DNA of 64,000 nt from Phoronis australis (taxonomy: Eukaryota; Phoronida; Phoronidae): the NCBI GenBank assembly GCA_002633005.1, contig NMRA01000069.1, positions 570,233 through 634,232 on the forward strand. The letters run 5' to 3'. A program made the translations under genes and the position numbers. A model generated the notes under the pieces. The model saw only the letters and a list, made by a program, of their open reading frames with translations, had not been told where the DNA came from and did no database searches. How positions within the stretch are numbered: the stretch's first letter is position 1; each line of letters opens with the position of its first letter. Shown here piece by piece: positions 46,320-59,326 of the stretch.

Positions 46320-49300
46320 GCAACGAGTCCATTTTGCAATCGAATGACGTCGAGGCGCACGCGCACTGCTCACGCGGGTATACTAAATTAAGTGAATGAA
46401 GGTGCTGACGATCTGCGTGACTGAGTCGTCAAATGACTGCTGTCTTCTGAATCCATTGATTGTCGAGGCTGGTCAGTTTGTCCTGGTTTTCTTCAATGGC
46501 ATATGGGGGGGGGGGAGGGTTCTGAGGTAATTGTTAAATTCTTATTTGCAAAGTAGTCCCTGAAAATATTGACGAACAGTTTGAAACATATTGCCAGGAA
46601 AGCTGACTTTTCCAAGATTTTGTCGGATGTAAAACGGCTAGCTTTTGACAGAGACAACTTAACGGTCTAAACCTGATTTCAACTTGTTCTTAACTGAAGT
46701 GAGAAGTGATTCATAGGCTTGGAAAGAATTGAAAATTCGTTCATTTTGTTACTCGACACCATGTTCGGCGCACAACATGTGTGGTCACGTGAACGTGTAG
46801 AGTCTGAACTCAAAGAATAACGAACTGTCAGTTTGTTCCAAGCTCGGAAACCACCGTTAATTCGATGATAGAAAATTCTCAACGATAAAAGGCCTAAATG
46901 AAAAGTTTTAGTGTTGGAAGGTGTTTTTATAGCAGTTGGAATGTGTTTTTAAACCAGTTGAAAGGTGTGTTCAAAGCAGTAAATTAAACCTTGAATTTAC
47001 AATACAATTTGCACTTTAATGCTGCGATGAAATACATTGTTACGATAAAGACATCATCAAAATCGTGCACGAGTTTTACCTATGGACAAAACTGAAATAA
47101 AAAACGTTAACGTGTTCTCAACGTGTTTTAAAATGTCCTTGGCGTGGGCTACATTTCATTGACTTCGCCGATTCTGCCGGGTCAAATGGCTAAGGCACAT
47201 CTGCTTCTCTAAACCGGAAGTAGTCATCGAGAACCATTCAGATGTCCTAGTCAGTTAATCCAGCAGCACCAGCGAAGTAAAGCACAGTGTAACCATTGAC
47301 TGAATTTGTGCTGAATTCCTCATTTTTGTTCCATTACTATAAAGTTGGAGATTTACATCTTCCGAATAGGGACGGAAGACAAAATATACCATAAAACAAG
47401 AAATACGAATTCCTAATAATGGATTTCTGCAACTTTGTGGATTGCTCAATAGTTTCAGGATTATGTGGCCTACTGTTTTCATGCTGCATTTTACATGTAT
47501 TGACAGTGTGTCTGCAATAAACTTTGTTGCAGATGTAAGATAAATACACAAAACGTACCGGTAACTCCAGTGGCGTAGGTGAAATAATATCCCACGAGAC
47601 GTTATTCCGTGTATAGACCGAGATCGAAGAATACACAGAATAAAGTCGAGTGAGATATTATTTCATCTACAACACTCGACGTACGTTTTGTGTCTATCCC
47701 ATACGCTTCGAACACTTAGTTTCTGTTGTTTTTTTGGAAATTGGTTTAATTAGTTCACCCAGACTGTTCACGTGGCGGATCACAACCTATAGTGTATGTA
47801 CTTGCGCGTTAGGTTACAAGTTTACCCTAGATAAAGAAAACGGTATTAATGTAACGATTTATTACTTGAGAAGCGATAACAAAGATAAAAACAACGAAAA
47901 TTGTGTATTGAATTTGTAATATTTTCTAAATAACAATATTTAACATAGTAATTGCCGAGCAATCGGTGCCTGAGTTGCAGACGATGATATTTAGCAACTA
48001 AAAACTGAGACAGAAGTGTCATATAATTAACAGTTTTGTACCAGATGTTGTGTTTGGGACCTCACTGCATGATGAGTGTTATTTGTACTGCTGCAAATTT
48101 ACTTCATTTAACTATTTTGGAAAGATTTGATGATCCAGCCGGCTAACAACATCGAGTTGACATTGACCTACCCCTTTCACTTCCCACGTCAGAGGGCACC
48201 GTTAAAGTAGTCCCGGGTGTGGAACACGGAAAACAATATCACGTGGCCGTATTGCACTCAATTTATTCAATGCGTATGGAAAAACCATGAGACGAACGTA
48301 GACATGTGGTACGTCCAAAAATTTCGAGCCAATCTCACGTCACGCCCAAGCAGTTCTAGCACATAATGTCGTTAAATCTATAGCATAAATTTTAAACGGA
48401 TTTTCAGGAAGTCGTCTTAATTTAAAAATGATTTGCTTTAACTTTGAGGTTGGTGAAATCTACGTGACGTGCGATACATTAACCCGTATTTAGGTAACTC
48501 ATAAAAATTGATGGACTGTAACAATGGATTCCTCGTTGTCATCCAGCAACTTCAAGCTTGTATCAGGCGAGAAGCCCACTACACCGAGCCAGATTAAACA
48601 GCATGGTAAGACTAGCGTTTAGTGGCTCTTGTCTAAACGGCTTCCTGCTTCTTCAGTTTCAAAAACTGTACCAACTAACGAAACAAGAAACCACCAAGAG
48701 GGTTATTGCTCAAACATTTGCTTCATTGCTAACGACATGAAAGTTACACACCTAGTATGATACTGGGACATAATGGTCACCAGTCATTACAATCAAAAAG
48801 TCACCGGTGTCATGCACAAAATGAGGACCACCTCAGTATATGTTGTCAATGGTCAGAAGAACAACCAAAATTTGTGACGATGGGAGGGTTCAACACTCAC
48901 GTGGCATACCCCAGTGGTTTTTATCTGTTTAGCACCCCTCCATTGTACCCCCCTAGAAATGAGGGGGCCAACACGTGCCCATTTGGCGCCCACCTGGTTT
49001 GCACTCCTCTCTTGTACCCCTTTGCTGGCACCTGGGGGCAACTAGTCCATGGAGGTATGAAATGTTATAAGGAACGGTAATTTGCCTTATTGAGAACTCA
49101 AACATGAAACAAAACCATGATGGCTTTTGAAGGGAGCTTCAAAAGAATGAAAGCAAATACACTTCAATATTGATTAAAACACACATTTTCATTCTCATTC
49201 GATTATAAGTGGATGTTAGTTTACGTATTTTACCCATTTTCAATCACACAGTAATTTTATTGCACGTCGAACGTCTTTAAACTATGAATTGATGAATGTT

Positions 49301-49432
49301 TACATGGTTCGGTCTGCGCCGCTAAATTAGTGTTGCTTATTCGCCGCTTGGGGCGCTAGTTTTTCGACCGATAACCTTTGCGGCGAAGGTAAGATGGCGG
49401 AGTGAACTCTCCTATTCTATGTACACTGCTTG
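46320..49432. other. Spacer downstream of gene B
   Basis: No confident gene. AATAAA at 47096-47101 is a candidate poly(A) signal for gene B. The region also holds a G11 run at 46505-46515 and the palindromic MITE at 47539-47697. A C/G-rich stretch at about 48890-49060 with repeated GTACCCC blocks looks repetitive, but I cannot assign it. Confidence 0.55.
47539..47697. mobile_element. Palindromic MITE with CACAAAACGTAC ends
   Basis: CACAAAACGTAC at 47547 is inverted at 47681-47692 (GTACGTTTTGTG). Inside, GTAGGTGAAATAATATC and TTATTCCGTGTAT pair with GATATTATTTCATCTAC and ATACACAGAATAA. The whole unit is a long imperfect hairpin of about 150 bp. Confidence 0.75.
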
Positions 49433-50576
49433 CTCTTACTACACCGTGTGGAACAGGTCGCAAAATGGCTTCTCGAGTGGCCACACGTGCGGATGGGAAG
49501 ACTTAGACAAATAGTCAATTGCATCGAAGGAATAAAATATTTGCAAAGCATCGCTCCTTCATTAATGATCTGTTAGCACATTAATTATTGCGGAAACTGA
49601 AGCTATAGACAGAAAATGAGAAACCGTTTGGCAAATATTTATATTACGAGCAACGTGATATCATGAGTAATAAAATTATTTAAACATGGCGTCGAGTTTA
49701 TGTTTTATGCTGACACCATTAATGTTTAGATAATGATAGAAAACACCTACCTTGTAAGAGTTGTGTTGGAGCGATTAAATTTCTTAATTAATTTTATTGA
49801 CGGCATTGTCGGAGGGCATAACTGTCTCCGCCGAAGGATATTTGCATACAAATTGAGCAATCATTTTGGTGAGGAAGTTAGAGGAACAATAGATAGCAGC
49901 GATGTTTTTGAAAAATGGCGGAGCTAGACGTAGTAGTAGGGAGTATGATATTGGCTGAAAAATTCAATGGAGTGTTCACTGATGGAGAGCTTTTTTAATG
50001 AACAGGGATGCAAAGGCTCCTCTTGTGCCTCTTTGTGACTACGTCAGAGCCCAGGGACATATTTGGTGGAATACAAGGAAAAGAATAGTAGGTGAACCGA
50101 CACCTTTATTCAAGAACAAACTTGGGCTACTTCATTTCCTGTTGCAGTGTTTTTTACGTTTGACTGTTGACTTTCGGTGGTCATCAACATTTCGTTCTTG
50201 CGAAGTTAAAGATACGTACTTTCTATTGCTTTGCCGATGTTGTTACATTTCATTTGAAAATAGATCCGTACATGTAGCTCTAAAGTAATGACCCTTGCAC
50301 AGATGTGATATCTTAGCAACTAGCCTAACGCGGGTGAGTGAACCCGTCAAGTTTGCTGAATCGCTCTCCCAACCTTGTCGCTTTTGAATTGTGAAATTGC
50401 ATTTGAAGCTAAAAGTTTATCGATTAGAAAAGTTCACCACAAACACCATGACCTCCGTCCTTAACTTGTCCATTCCGGAAAAATGACGGGCGCGACAATG
50501 CAAATATTTGTTCCATTCAGTAATAAAATAGTGATATCGGCATCAAGCAAAACTAAAAGACACAAGACAGGCCACC

Positions 50577-50880
50577 ATGAACATGCTTTTTGCGCTATTG
50601 CATAGTCTAGTTTGCACGCGGATAGCGGCGACGGAGACGTGGTTAAGTATACGTCAAGGCTATCGGTCGTTCGGAGCTGTGCCGGTTTTTTCTTACGCCA
50701 GGGTGACAACTCTCGCCCGTTGTGCGTTGCTGTGTTCACTGTCAGTGGAATGCAGTGGTGCTGACTACAGAGCCAACAACAGCACGTGCGTCGGCATTTC
50801 CTGGAATGGTGCAACGCCTCTGCTGGAACCATCGACGCATAATTGGGTGTCCATTATAGACAAAGGAAATAATTTACAAG
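50577..50880 (+). pseudogene. Orphan signal-peptide/PAN exon, gene C fragment
   Basis: An intact 304-bp exon with ATG, signal peptide (MNMLFALLHSLVCTRIAA), all four PAN-like cysteines and the donor ACAAG|GTATTT, about 90% identical in protein to gene B exon 1. No fibrinogen-like or C-terminal exon follows in the remaining 13 kb. It is therefore likely a non-functional 5' fragment, unless partner exons lie beyond the window. The frame has no stop, so the duplication may be recent or the exon may still be used. Confidence 0.7.
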
Positions 50881-50939
50881 GTATTTCACATTAAAAGAAC
50901 ATTAAACCCTGTATTCGTTTTACCTGAAACTGGTTGATA

Positions 50940-53360
50940 TTTGCTATTTAAACTGGAGACGGAGAAACTAATACGGATCAAAAGAAAGTTTTACGTGACA
51001 CAATGATTTTTTACAAAAACTTGTGCAATTCGAGGTCTGAGAGTGAAGAAATGTTGAATAGTGTATTCGGACATTGTCGGTTCCCGGTGCTTTCGGAGTT
51101 GGAGGCAATCCAATTAGAAAATGAAATTAATATTGAGGAATTATCCAAGGTTTTAACAAATACAAAAAACGAGAAAAGTCCAGACTCTGCAGGCTTTAAC
51201 ATGGATTTTTTTAATATTTTGTGAATACTTAAAATATTATGTATTGCGCCACACTAAATGTAGTTTTGAAAAGGTGCAAATGTCTACAACCCAACGGACT
51301 GAGATTAGTACATGTAATCCAAAACCTGACAAGACGAAACTGTTTCTGAAAAACTGGCGACCAACAACTTTATTCAATAGTGTATACAAACTGGTTTCGG
51401 GATGGGTTGCAAACAGAATTAAAAAGTTCTAGACAAACTGATTGCGAAGACCCAAACTGGATTTATTAAAGGAAGATTTGTGGCTGAGAACACATTATAT
51501 CATGAGTTATACGGACAAACACAACATTCCAGGAGTACTTGTGTTGATAGATTTTGAAAAAGCTTTGACAGAGTTTTCTTGGATTTTGTATTCAAAGTCA
51601 TGAATAATTTTAATTTCAAGGCCAATATTATTCGATACATAAGAACATTTTATAATAAACCAATTGCCCGTATTACACAAAATGGATTTCTGTCTAGCAA
51701 CTTCATACTGGAACGCAGATGTCCACAAGGTGACCCTCTCTCCCTTTACATTTTGATACTGTGTGCTGAAATTTTGTCTATATTCATTAAACTTGAAGTG
51801 AAAGGTATTAAAATTGACAACGAAGACTACATTATAACACAATACGCAGACGACACAACTTTAACATTGCACGGAACTCCAAGATCCCTGGCAGCGCTTA
51901 TGAACAACTTCGAATTCTAAACAATGATGTCGGGGCTGAAGATAAACTATTCTAAGACAAAAAGTAGTGTGGATTGGAAGTAAAGAAATCTATCAAGAAG
52001 TGTTTCACCACACGCGCTGGAAACTAAAATGGGGCGATGTTGATTTTAAGCTAACGGTTTATAATTTCCCTTGTGGACTTGGAAACTATGTCTAAAGTTA
52101 ACGTCGATGCAAAAATAATGGAAATGAATAATCTGTTTAACATATGGTCTCGTGCAGAAAACTGACTATCTTTGGAAAGGTCACGGTATTAAACTTCCTG
52201 AAAGTGTCTCCCAAAAACTTTTTACCCATTCGTTATCCTCTGTTATAAATTATTTTAAGAATGTTTGTTTTGAAAATTATGAACTTGAGTGCACTATTCC
52301 CAACTGCTTTGTGTGCAACTATTCTCAATAATCTCTCCCAGTCTTTACACAAGTAGCTTTAAAGTACATTATCACATAATTTTTATAATTCTGATTATCT
52401 GTAACGCTGTATTTTTTTTCTTATTCTCTGGTGTCTCCGTGGTCAGCGGATCCTTCGGGTCCTTCACGGAGTCTCCATAAGCGTAAATCTGCATCAACTG
52501 TATTTTTTACTTAAAGTGAATAGAGCGTATTACTACTACTACTACTATGGCTACTATAGGTTAACTAGATCGGATAACTGTAACTCGTTTTAGAAAGAAT
52601 GCTTTTTAGTTCACATACAAACTATTTCACGAAACGAGGATGCGGCGTCAATCAATATGTGGGCCAACAGTATCATTACGGTAACAGCCCTTGTATTTAT
52701 GAATCATTCGTTAAAAAGATATATTTGTGAACATTTTTTTAGATTAGAACGGTAACTTTAACCCCCTTTGAAAGTTTCCAGACGATTCATCAAAAAATTA
52801 ATGTCAGCTTTTGTCAAATATTATTCAATTGTTAGTGCCATGAAAAAATATTTGAATACGTTTTCCAAAAATTTGATTCTAAACATGGTATGTGGACCAG
52901 TTTTAACCTTTTCCCTAAAAATATAATTTTGAAGAAAAAGGGATGTCGGAATTCTTACAATATTCTGTGCAAAATGACATGACACCATCGGCACAAAAGA
53001 AATTCGAAGTATTAAGTAATAATGTGATGTTCGCTATCAGAGAAGATGTGCATTTTCTACTACAAACTTTCACGTGAATGTACGAATGACACAAAATTGC
53101 TTTTCTTTCAGTGCCACTTGCTGCATAGAATTCTACCTACTAATTATTTATAAATAAGGTTAAATATGTGGACTTTTTATAAGTACTATCCAACATTTCG
53201 TAACATTTATTCTTCGAATGCGAATATGTTAACTCTTTCTGCCAACGGTTACGTCTCTGCAATGGAAGTAAATTTTGAAATGAACAAAATAGAATTTTGA
53301 ACTGGTTCCTTTTACAAACTAAAATTTTCATTTGTAAAACGCAATTTGCTAACGTTAAAT
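50940..53360 (+). mobile_element. L1-like LINE relic with reverse-transcriptase core
   Basis: Frames broken by stops and frameshifts encode parts of a LINE-1-type ORF2: KNEKSPDSAGFNMDFF, LKNWRPTTLFNSVYKL, VLIDFEKA, the RCPQGDPLSLYILILCAE block, and QYADDTTL with the catalytic YADD motif at about 51842. The longest open segment is 51579-51920. It is inactive as it stands. Confidence 0.82.
52185..52551. mobile_element. Foreign insert with (TAC)n tail inside the LINE relic
   Basis: This stretch replaces the matching LINE sequence found at about 40080-40370. It ends in TATTACTACTACTACTAC, a simple tail of the type left by some non-LTR retrotransposons, next to a hairpin-forming GTCTCCGTGGTC...GGAGTCTCC region. 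A frame at its start is protein-like (KLPESVSQKLFTHSL) but unrecognised. Confidence 0.45.
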
Positions 53361-54540
53361 GTTACTGCAGACGCGATCATTCATATTGCCTGTGTATATT
53401 AAGTATCGTTTCCTGTTGTACTCATTTTCAAGTACCCCCCAGATTGTGAACTTGTCACGTGGTACTGACATTTAAAAGCGTTTTACCCGCCAGTTCCATT
53501 CATTCGTATTTCGTATTTCGTATCTGTGTGCAGTGTATGCATCTCATTGGTTTCATCGTCGAGATTGCAGGGTTTTCATGATGTAAGTAGTGTTCTTTTG
53601 CTTATCGTTATATTCTGNTGCCGTTGCCGTTGCCGTTGCCGACAATCACATCGCCAGTCAACCACATGCATGCTTTTTAGCATTAAATACAAGGGCGATT
53701 GTTTTGTTGGTACTAGATAGAATCATGGGTAGGAAGTGGACAACAAAGTTGAGTAAATTTAAGACAACAGCATCAAATTTGGGCCATATAAAACTCACGC
53801 CTAACATAAGGCATAGTGATAGATTTAACAAAAGTTTACTAATACTAAAATTATTTCAAAATAAAAACCCTATCACTGCATTACTGCGTTTGTATGGATA
53901 CAGTGACTCACTCGCAAATGTACGTATTTTAGAAGGAACTGTGATATTGGATTTATTCATACCACAGGCAAAGACTTCAAAATAGGTTAGTGCTTTGCTG
54001 TGTCCGTTGCCCGATATCCTGCTATATATATTAAGCAATGTCATGGCTGTTCCGTGAATATTTTTGATAACTGTGTACAGAAACGTGTTATTGATGTTGT
54101 CCAGTGGAATATCCTTCGTGTGACATTTATTTAATAACCAACGCACATTTCGAAGGTTTTGGCGGCAATCACCTCGTGTTGAGCCCAGAACGTCCAGTCC
54201 AATACATGCACCCTTTGTCCCAACATAAACCCAGGCGACAGCTCTGATGATACTCGATAGAAACATGTGGGTATGATGGGATACGATAATTTTTATTGCA
54301 GATATACTTTGAGTAAATGTAAACAGCATCAAAATTTGACCGTGTAAAACTCACGCTTAGAATTAACATTGTGATAGATTGAACAAAAGTTAACCAATAC
54401 CAACACTTTTTTAAAATAAAAACCCTATTACAAACTGCACGATCACGTGTTTGGAATGTAGAAGGAAAATTGAGATCGGATTTATTCATACCACAGGCAA
54501 TGACATTGGAAATTTCATTCAGGTGACATCAAAACAGGTA
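53361..54540. other. Direct repeats around a small unassigned frame
   Basis: An ATG at 53725 opens an 86-codon frame (MGRKWTTKLSKFKTTAS and onward) that I cannot identify. The block 53753-53983 recurs in degraded form at 54311-54505, sharing CATCAAA, AAAACTCACGC, AATAAAAACCCTAT and GGATTTATTCATACCACAGG. The frame is not kept in the second copy. A (GCCGTT)n run with an N lies at 53618-53641. Confidence 0.5.
53618..53641. repeat. (GCCGTT)n microsatellite with an ambiguous base
   Basis: About three to four GCCGTT units begin right after an N at 53618, so the array length is uncertain in the assembly. Confidence 0.8.
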
Positions 54541-55130
54541 AATACGTTGTCTTAGGGCCGATTTACAATAATGAGCCTCAAAACAGTACACAGAGTACCT
54601 TCAAATTTATTAAAAAAGTTACAAAATGCTTGAACACATAAAGATATGAGATATTGAACATGTCCAAATTCCACCAGTCGGCGCGTGCTATGCATTGGAA
54701 CACAGAAAGATATAGGCAACTGATTCCTGACAGGGAGACTACACAAATGGTATTTTCTAATTACTCAGAAGGCTTGAACATATAGTTTTCTCCGTTACCG
54801 TGAGATGTCACAGTCATCCATAATATGGTATCACCAAATGTTCCATCTATTGCATAGTTTTTAAAGGTTCACCATATTGATAGAAGTACCTAACAATTAA
54901 CTTTTAAAACACATGCATAACAGTACACCCTTGATTGTGATATTCAAGTTCATGTGGTAAACCATAGTGTCCACATGCAGCAAGAAGTTTAAAAAGACCG
55001 TCAACTGAGAGCAAGAACAGAACAAGATCATGGTCATACATATTATGATATATTATGATATATGCAGGAGATACTACACAGACGATTAATTAGTCATTCA
55101 AAAGTGATCTAAGTCCATCCATGTCCTGTT

Positions 55131-56770
55131 TGAAACTACTTCATGGAAGAGCCAAAGCCTCTCGAAAGGATCCAAAAAGTTTGGCAATGGTCAGTGAGCT
55201 GTTTCTTTTATTTACATTTTTAGTTTCCCGGTACTAAAAGTGAGCTGCTCCCCTGTCAATGACTTTGCATCACTAATTTATGGTCTCACAGATTGTCAAA
55301 CTAACTAGCATTCCTTTCAGTCGGATTTGTGAACCTTTGCCTTGACAGGACCTTTTCAAAAAATCTAATTTGTTGTATTACAGGCGTTATAACACTTGAG
55401 AACCTTCAGAGTATCGAGCTGTGTCTTATATATACTAATGCAGTATGAAACGTAAGCAACGTTACTTTACTTCTTCCGTTTTGGATATCCATAGGTCCCA
55501 ACGTATCGTGGGTATGGGTATGGCGTGTAAATAGATAAAAACGTGTATTAATAAAATTTACAAACAGTCGACAAATCAATTGTTTTCAGAACTGCTTCTG
55601 CTTGTGAAATCTGCAAAGGAATTCAATTAACACCATTCAGCATGCATTTTGGGGTCTTGAACGTAATTTGGGTTCAGCCATGCCGTATGTTAGGGCTTGT
55701 ATTAGTGTGTTAGTGCAATTGTCAGTCGGGATTAGAAAGAGCGCTAGCAACAGCACAATTGTACAACCAAGACCTGCAACAAATGTCTAGTGTAATAGAG
55801 TCGATGAATGTATAGAGATCTATTCATTTGAAGAACATGTGCGTCATCACATCCAAACACTAATACTTGAGTGCAACCAGAGTACAACAAAACTACAGTC
55901 AACCCTTAAGAACTATTACAACAATCTGGAAATCGCACAGTTGTCACCGGTGGAGAGCTGTAAATGCAAGACCCAAATGTCATCAATAACATAATTTAAT
56001 CAGCACTATCGTCCTTCAGGTATCTGGAAAGACAGCATCTCACAGCGTGCGCTCTCACGAAAGTGCAACTTACGGGTCTTTTTTACCTTTCCATCTCCGG
56101 TTTTATTTTGTGTCGGTTATCGGCGACATCTTAGGTTCTCTTCCAGTGGTAGCGAGGTCAGGGTGCTGCTTGTTCAGGTCTTGTATGATCCTAAAAAAAG
56201 TCTCTATATTTCTCTGTCAGTTTGAATAATTAAATTCATCTCAGAAATAGCTGTTTACATTTATGTTAAACATTGAAATATCAATATTCAAACGCAGTTC
56301 ACAAAACGAAAATGAAGTGATCATATTTTAGAACATGAACAGTATTTCCTAGATCACTTCTGGAAAATTTCGCATTTAAGTGAATTCGACCTTGTTATTG
56401 TGACCGCTGTTTTAATATCAGTGAGCTCTGTCTTTTGCTAAATACTATGATTTTTGAGAGAATGTGAGCAGAAACCAGGTGAGAAAGAGTGTAAATGAAA
56501 AAAGAGATGCCTGAATGACTGGCGAGTACATGTTACACTTTACTTTTCTATGTTAAACAAACTCGCATGCAGTCGAAACAAGTAACTTCCATGAGATTTA
56601 CAGCTTAGCAGCACCATACCTTTTGTTTCTGTGTCATTAGTGCAAGTGATGCTGCAGCACATTTCGTACCACGTCACTGTTCTCAGCGTCAGATCCTGCA
56701 TGCTAATGGTGTACTTATCAGCCAAAGTCCAGTGGATCGACGAAAGGCCAAGTCGCTAAAAATCAACAAT
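55131..56770. repeat. Long repeat, copy 1 of 3
   Basis: Blocks such as GTTTGAAACTACT, AAGAGCCA, GACAAATCAA, TTCAATTAACACCATTCAGCA, GGGATTAGAAAG and TCAGCCAAAGTCC recur in the same order at 61740-63600. The first part recurs again at 63600-64000. There is no conserved open frame, so it is probably non-coding. The family is not recognised. Confidence 0.7.
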
Positions 56771-58923
56771 GAGGTTAAAAGGAAATCAACACGTCCTTAG
56801 TAGTAAAACCTATATGTCCTCAATTGAAAACTAGAAATGAGGAAAGGTATGACTTAAGGTATAAATTCAGGGTTTTGAAAAGAGAAGTACGACTCCAAGC
56901 AGGCAAACATGTCTAGATGGGTGATAAACCCAATGTCACCGATTTGAACCATACTACACGTATGCATTTTAGTTACCTTTGGGATGATAAACAAAACAGT
57001 AAGGTGCAATCTCATTTTACCTTGTTTAAGGGGGAGAAATCAGGGAGCCTCTATTTTGGGGGTATACCATGCAATGAACTCACCGAAAATGTCTTATTTG
57101 CAATGCATAATTAAAAAACCCGTGCACAAGATCATAATTTGTTTGTACTTTTTAAATAAAGCAAGTCTTCGGCTTCACAACGATGCTAAACAATGCTCAT
57201 TAACTCTGCCGATTAGTTCAAAATTTTAGGCACTAACTATAGAGGGGTCAGAGGTTAACAAAGCATTGCAATTTTGCCACACTTTGAACCCGTATATCTC
57301 AGCTGGCACAACACTGATCAACACCTGACTTTTACACAAGTCGTTTCTATGTTAGTGCTGTTGATTGGTATAATAAAAGTTTCTGGCTCCGAGCATTTTC
57401 CTATAGGAATCACTAGATTGTGACAACCACCTGAGTAGAAGTTACCTTCAATAGCGATACCTGTTTGGAACACTACAACACCATTAAAGTACATAGTTTT
57501 GATTCAAAAGTTGGTTTATTAATATTTAGTGTCATTAAGTCAGGCGCATTTATTTACGGTATTTTTTTCCTTTTTAATTAAAATTCCGCGGTTTTCTTGA
57601 ACCCAGTGCCCAACAACAGGTGTCAATTTAGTGGTGGCAAAACGACTTATGATCCTGACTTGCAGTGTTAACTGTTATGATGAAGTGTGATGAAGTGTGT
57701 GGGACATGAACAGAATAACCTCTGCACATGTGTGAAATCTTGATGCAGCATAAAGTGAGTACCAAGCCACTACACCTACAGACTGTGCGGCAACTGATTT
57801 TGGCGAGAGTCGGACAATTTACATATGCGTGTTCACCGGACCTGTGTCACGCCTTTGTGACTGCGTCCAAGGCAAGGGCAAGACACCGGACTCATCTTGG
57901 AAATCTGTGGAAAGCAAGTAGACTGTGCAAACACCCATTTCATTAGCAGTAGCTCGCGTGCCCATCCTGAAGTGGGGGTGCTGGTTGAAATGTCTAAATT
58001 CAACTTTCTTCCACAGGAACTCAACAATGTCAACGTATGTGTTCTTTCCTGTTGGTTCTGGTGAGTAATACTACTACTTTGTTTGATTTTGAAGTTATCA
58101 CGGTAGCATTGTGGTTTTAATAGCATCACTAGAAACAATAGTCGTTATTCAAATACAGTACACTGCAGTGTAAGTAACTGGTTCTCCTTTCAAGAAATTC
58201 ACAAACTGAGTGACCATGCATGTATCATAAAAATGTAACAAAAGTGCTTGTTTTTGAACAGTATAGACAGAGCTTTTTATTGTGCCCACTGGTGAAATTC
58301 AGTAGTCCTATGCCTGCATCACTGTAAACAACTGATAAACAGTCTTGAGTTCCTAAGTGATATACCTATCCTGTCGCCGTTGTTAGAGTTTAGGCTAGCC
58401 TAGAGTTATTCATTACCCTTACTAGTAGCGTCTTGTGTTAGTTGTAAGTTTAGTTTATGTGCATCTAGTGGCCACGTGCTGCAAGCGGAAAATGCAATAT
58501 ATCATTGACTTACACATTTCAACAACTATTATTGTTGTTATGGGTCTTCTTTTTAGTTCATTACAGGAAGTATTAATTCTATAGATATATTGGTGAATGC
58601 GGTAGTCATAGCATTATAAATTCCAACTTTAATTGACAACGTGCATGCCACAATTTCTTTTCACTTCAGCTGTCATTGAATTATGTAATTCTTGAAATCA
58701 TAGTGTTTCGTTATGTTTTAGGAGTCCCACTAGGTCGACAATTAGGATCTGGGTATAATATTCTCTTGATGTCCAAAGGAATCCGGTCAAACTGGCAAAA
58801 ATAAATCAAGTACCCACAGTGTTTTTCTGGTTGTACTTAGGGTCGTTTTACATATTACACGCCATAGGTCAAATGAATTATCTCAGCTAAAATCATTGGA
58901 TTACTTAGAGGCAGTCACACCTC
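56771..58923. other. Unassigned sequence, nothing recognised
   Basis: AT-rich, with short open frames on both strands (for example 57728-57946) that have no recognisable domain, splice context or repeat partner in the window. Confidence 0.5.
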
Positions 58924-59060
58924 ATGGGCTGCGCAGCACTGAAAAAAGTGGGGGCTAAAGCATCCTCAGCCCCCTGTGGCGCACCGCCTATAGACCAGGT
59001 GCGGTGCAGCACTGAAAAAAGTGGGGCTATAGCCCCCCTCAGTCCCCATGGTGCGCCGTC
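58924..59060. repeat. Tandem pair of GCAGCACTGAAAAAAGTGGGG units
   Basis: Two units of about 70 bp share GCAGCACTGAAAAAAGTGGG, GCTA, CCTCAGnCCCC and GGnGCnCCG blocks. They are GC-richer than their surroundings. The open frames that cross them are repeat artefacts at their 5' ends. Confidence 0.7.
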
Positions 59061-59326
59061 CATGCACCTGTGTAGTGGCTGGGCTCTGCAGAGTTCTGCA
59101 AAAGTGTATAATTCGAGAGTGTTACAAACTGCCAGTCATTTTTCAGAAAGTAGAACAACAAAGCATACCTCTAAGAACTGCACAGGCGATGAAGACGGAT
59201 AAGACGTTTAGGGAGGAAGACTGGCTGACACTACAACAGGATGAAGGTTTCTTTTCACGCTTGGCTGCCTTGAACCGCGTTGGAAAATGGTCAAATGAGG
59301 GAGATTATGAACTTGACAGTCAGTGA
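59061..59326 (+). CDS. Possible short coding fragment, unidentified
   Basis: The frame ends in a hydrophilic, protein-like stretch (TFREEDWLTLQQDEGFFSRL, then AALNRVGKWSNEGDYELDSQ) and a TGA at 59324. It might be a terminal exon or retrocopy fragment. No family is recognised and no clear acceptor was chosen, so the call is tentative. Confidence 0.25.

Larger units (their letters stand above)
49433..53360 (+). repeat. Segmental duplicate of 38288-41207
   Basis: From CTCTTACTACACCGTGTGG onward, the upstream region, the signal-peptide/PAN exon, the intron start and the LINE relic of gene B are repeated in the same order and orientation. Differences are an extra segment of about 85 bp near 50090-50170, the intact LINE RT segment (about 51002-51925) and a foreign insert at about 52185-52551. 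Similarity stops inside the LINE at about 41207/53360. Confidence 0.85.

Noticed and set aside
53856-54332. 158-codon minus-strand frame
   Set aside because: It spans one degraded direct repeat and unrelated DNA, is not conserved in the second repeat and has no recognised motif.
56540-56725. Minus-strand cysteine-containing frame resembling an extracellular exon
   Set aside because: The equivalent position in the related repeat copy (about 63290-63470) does not preserve the frame or the cysteines.
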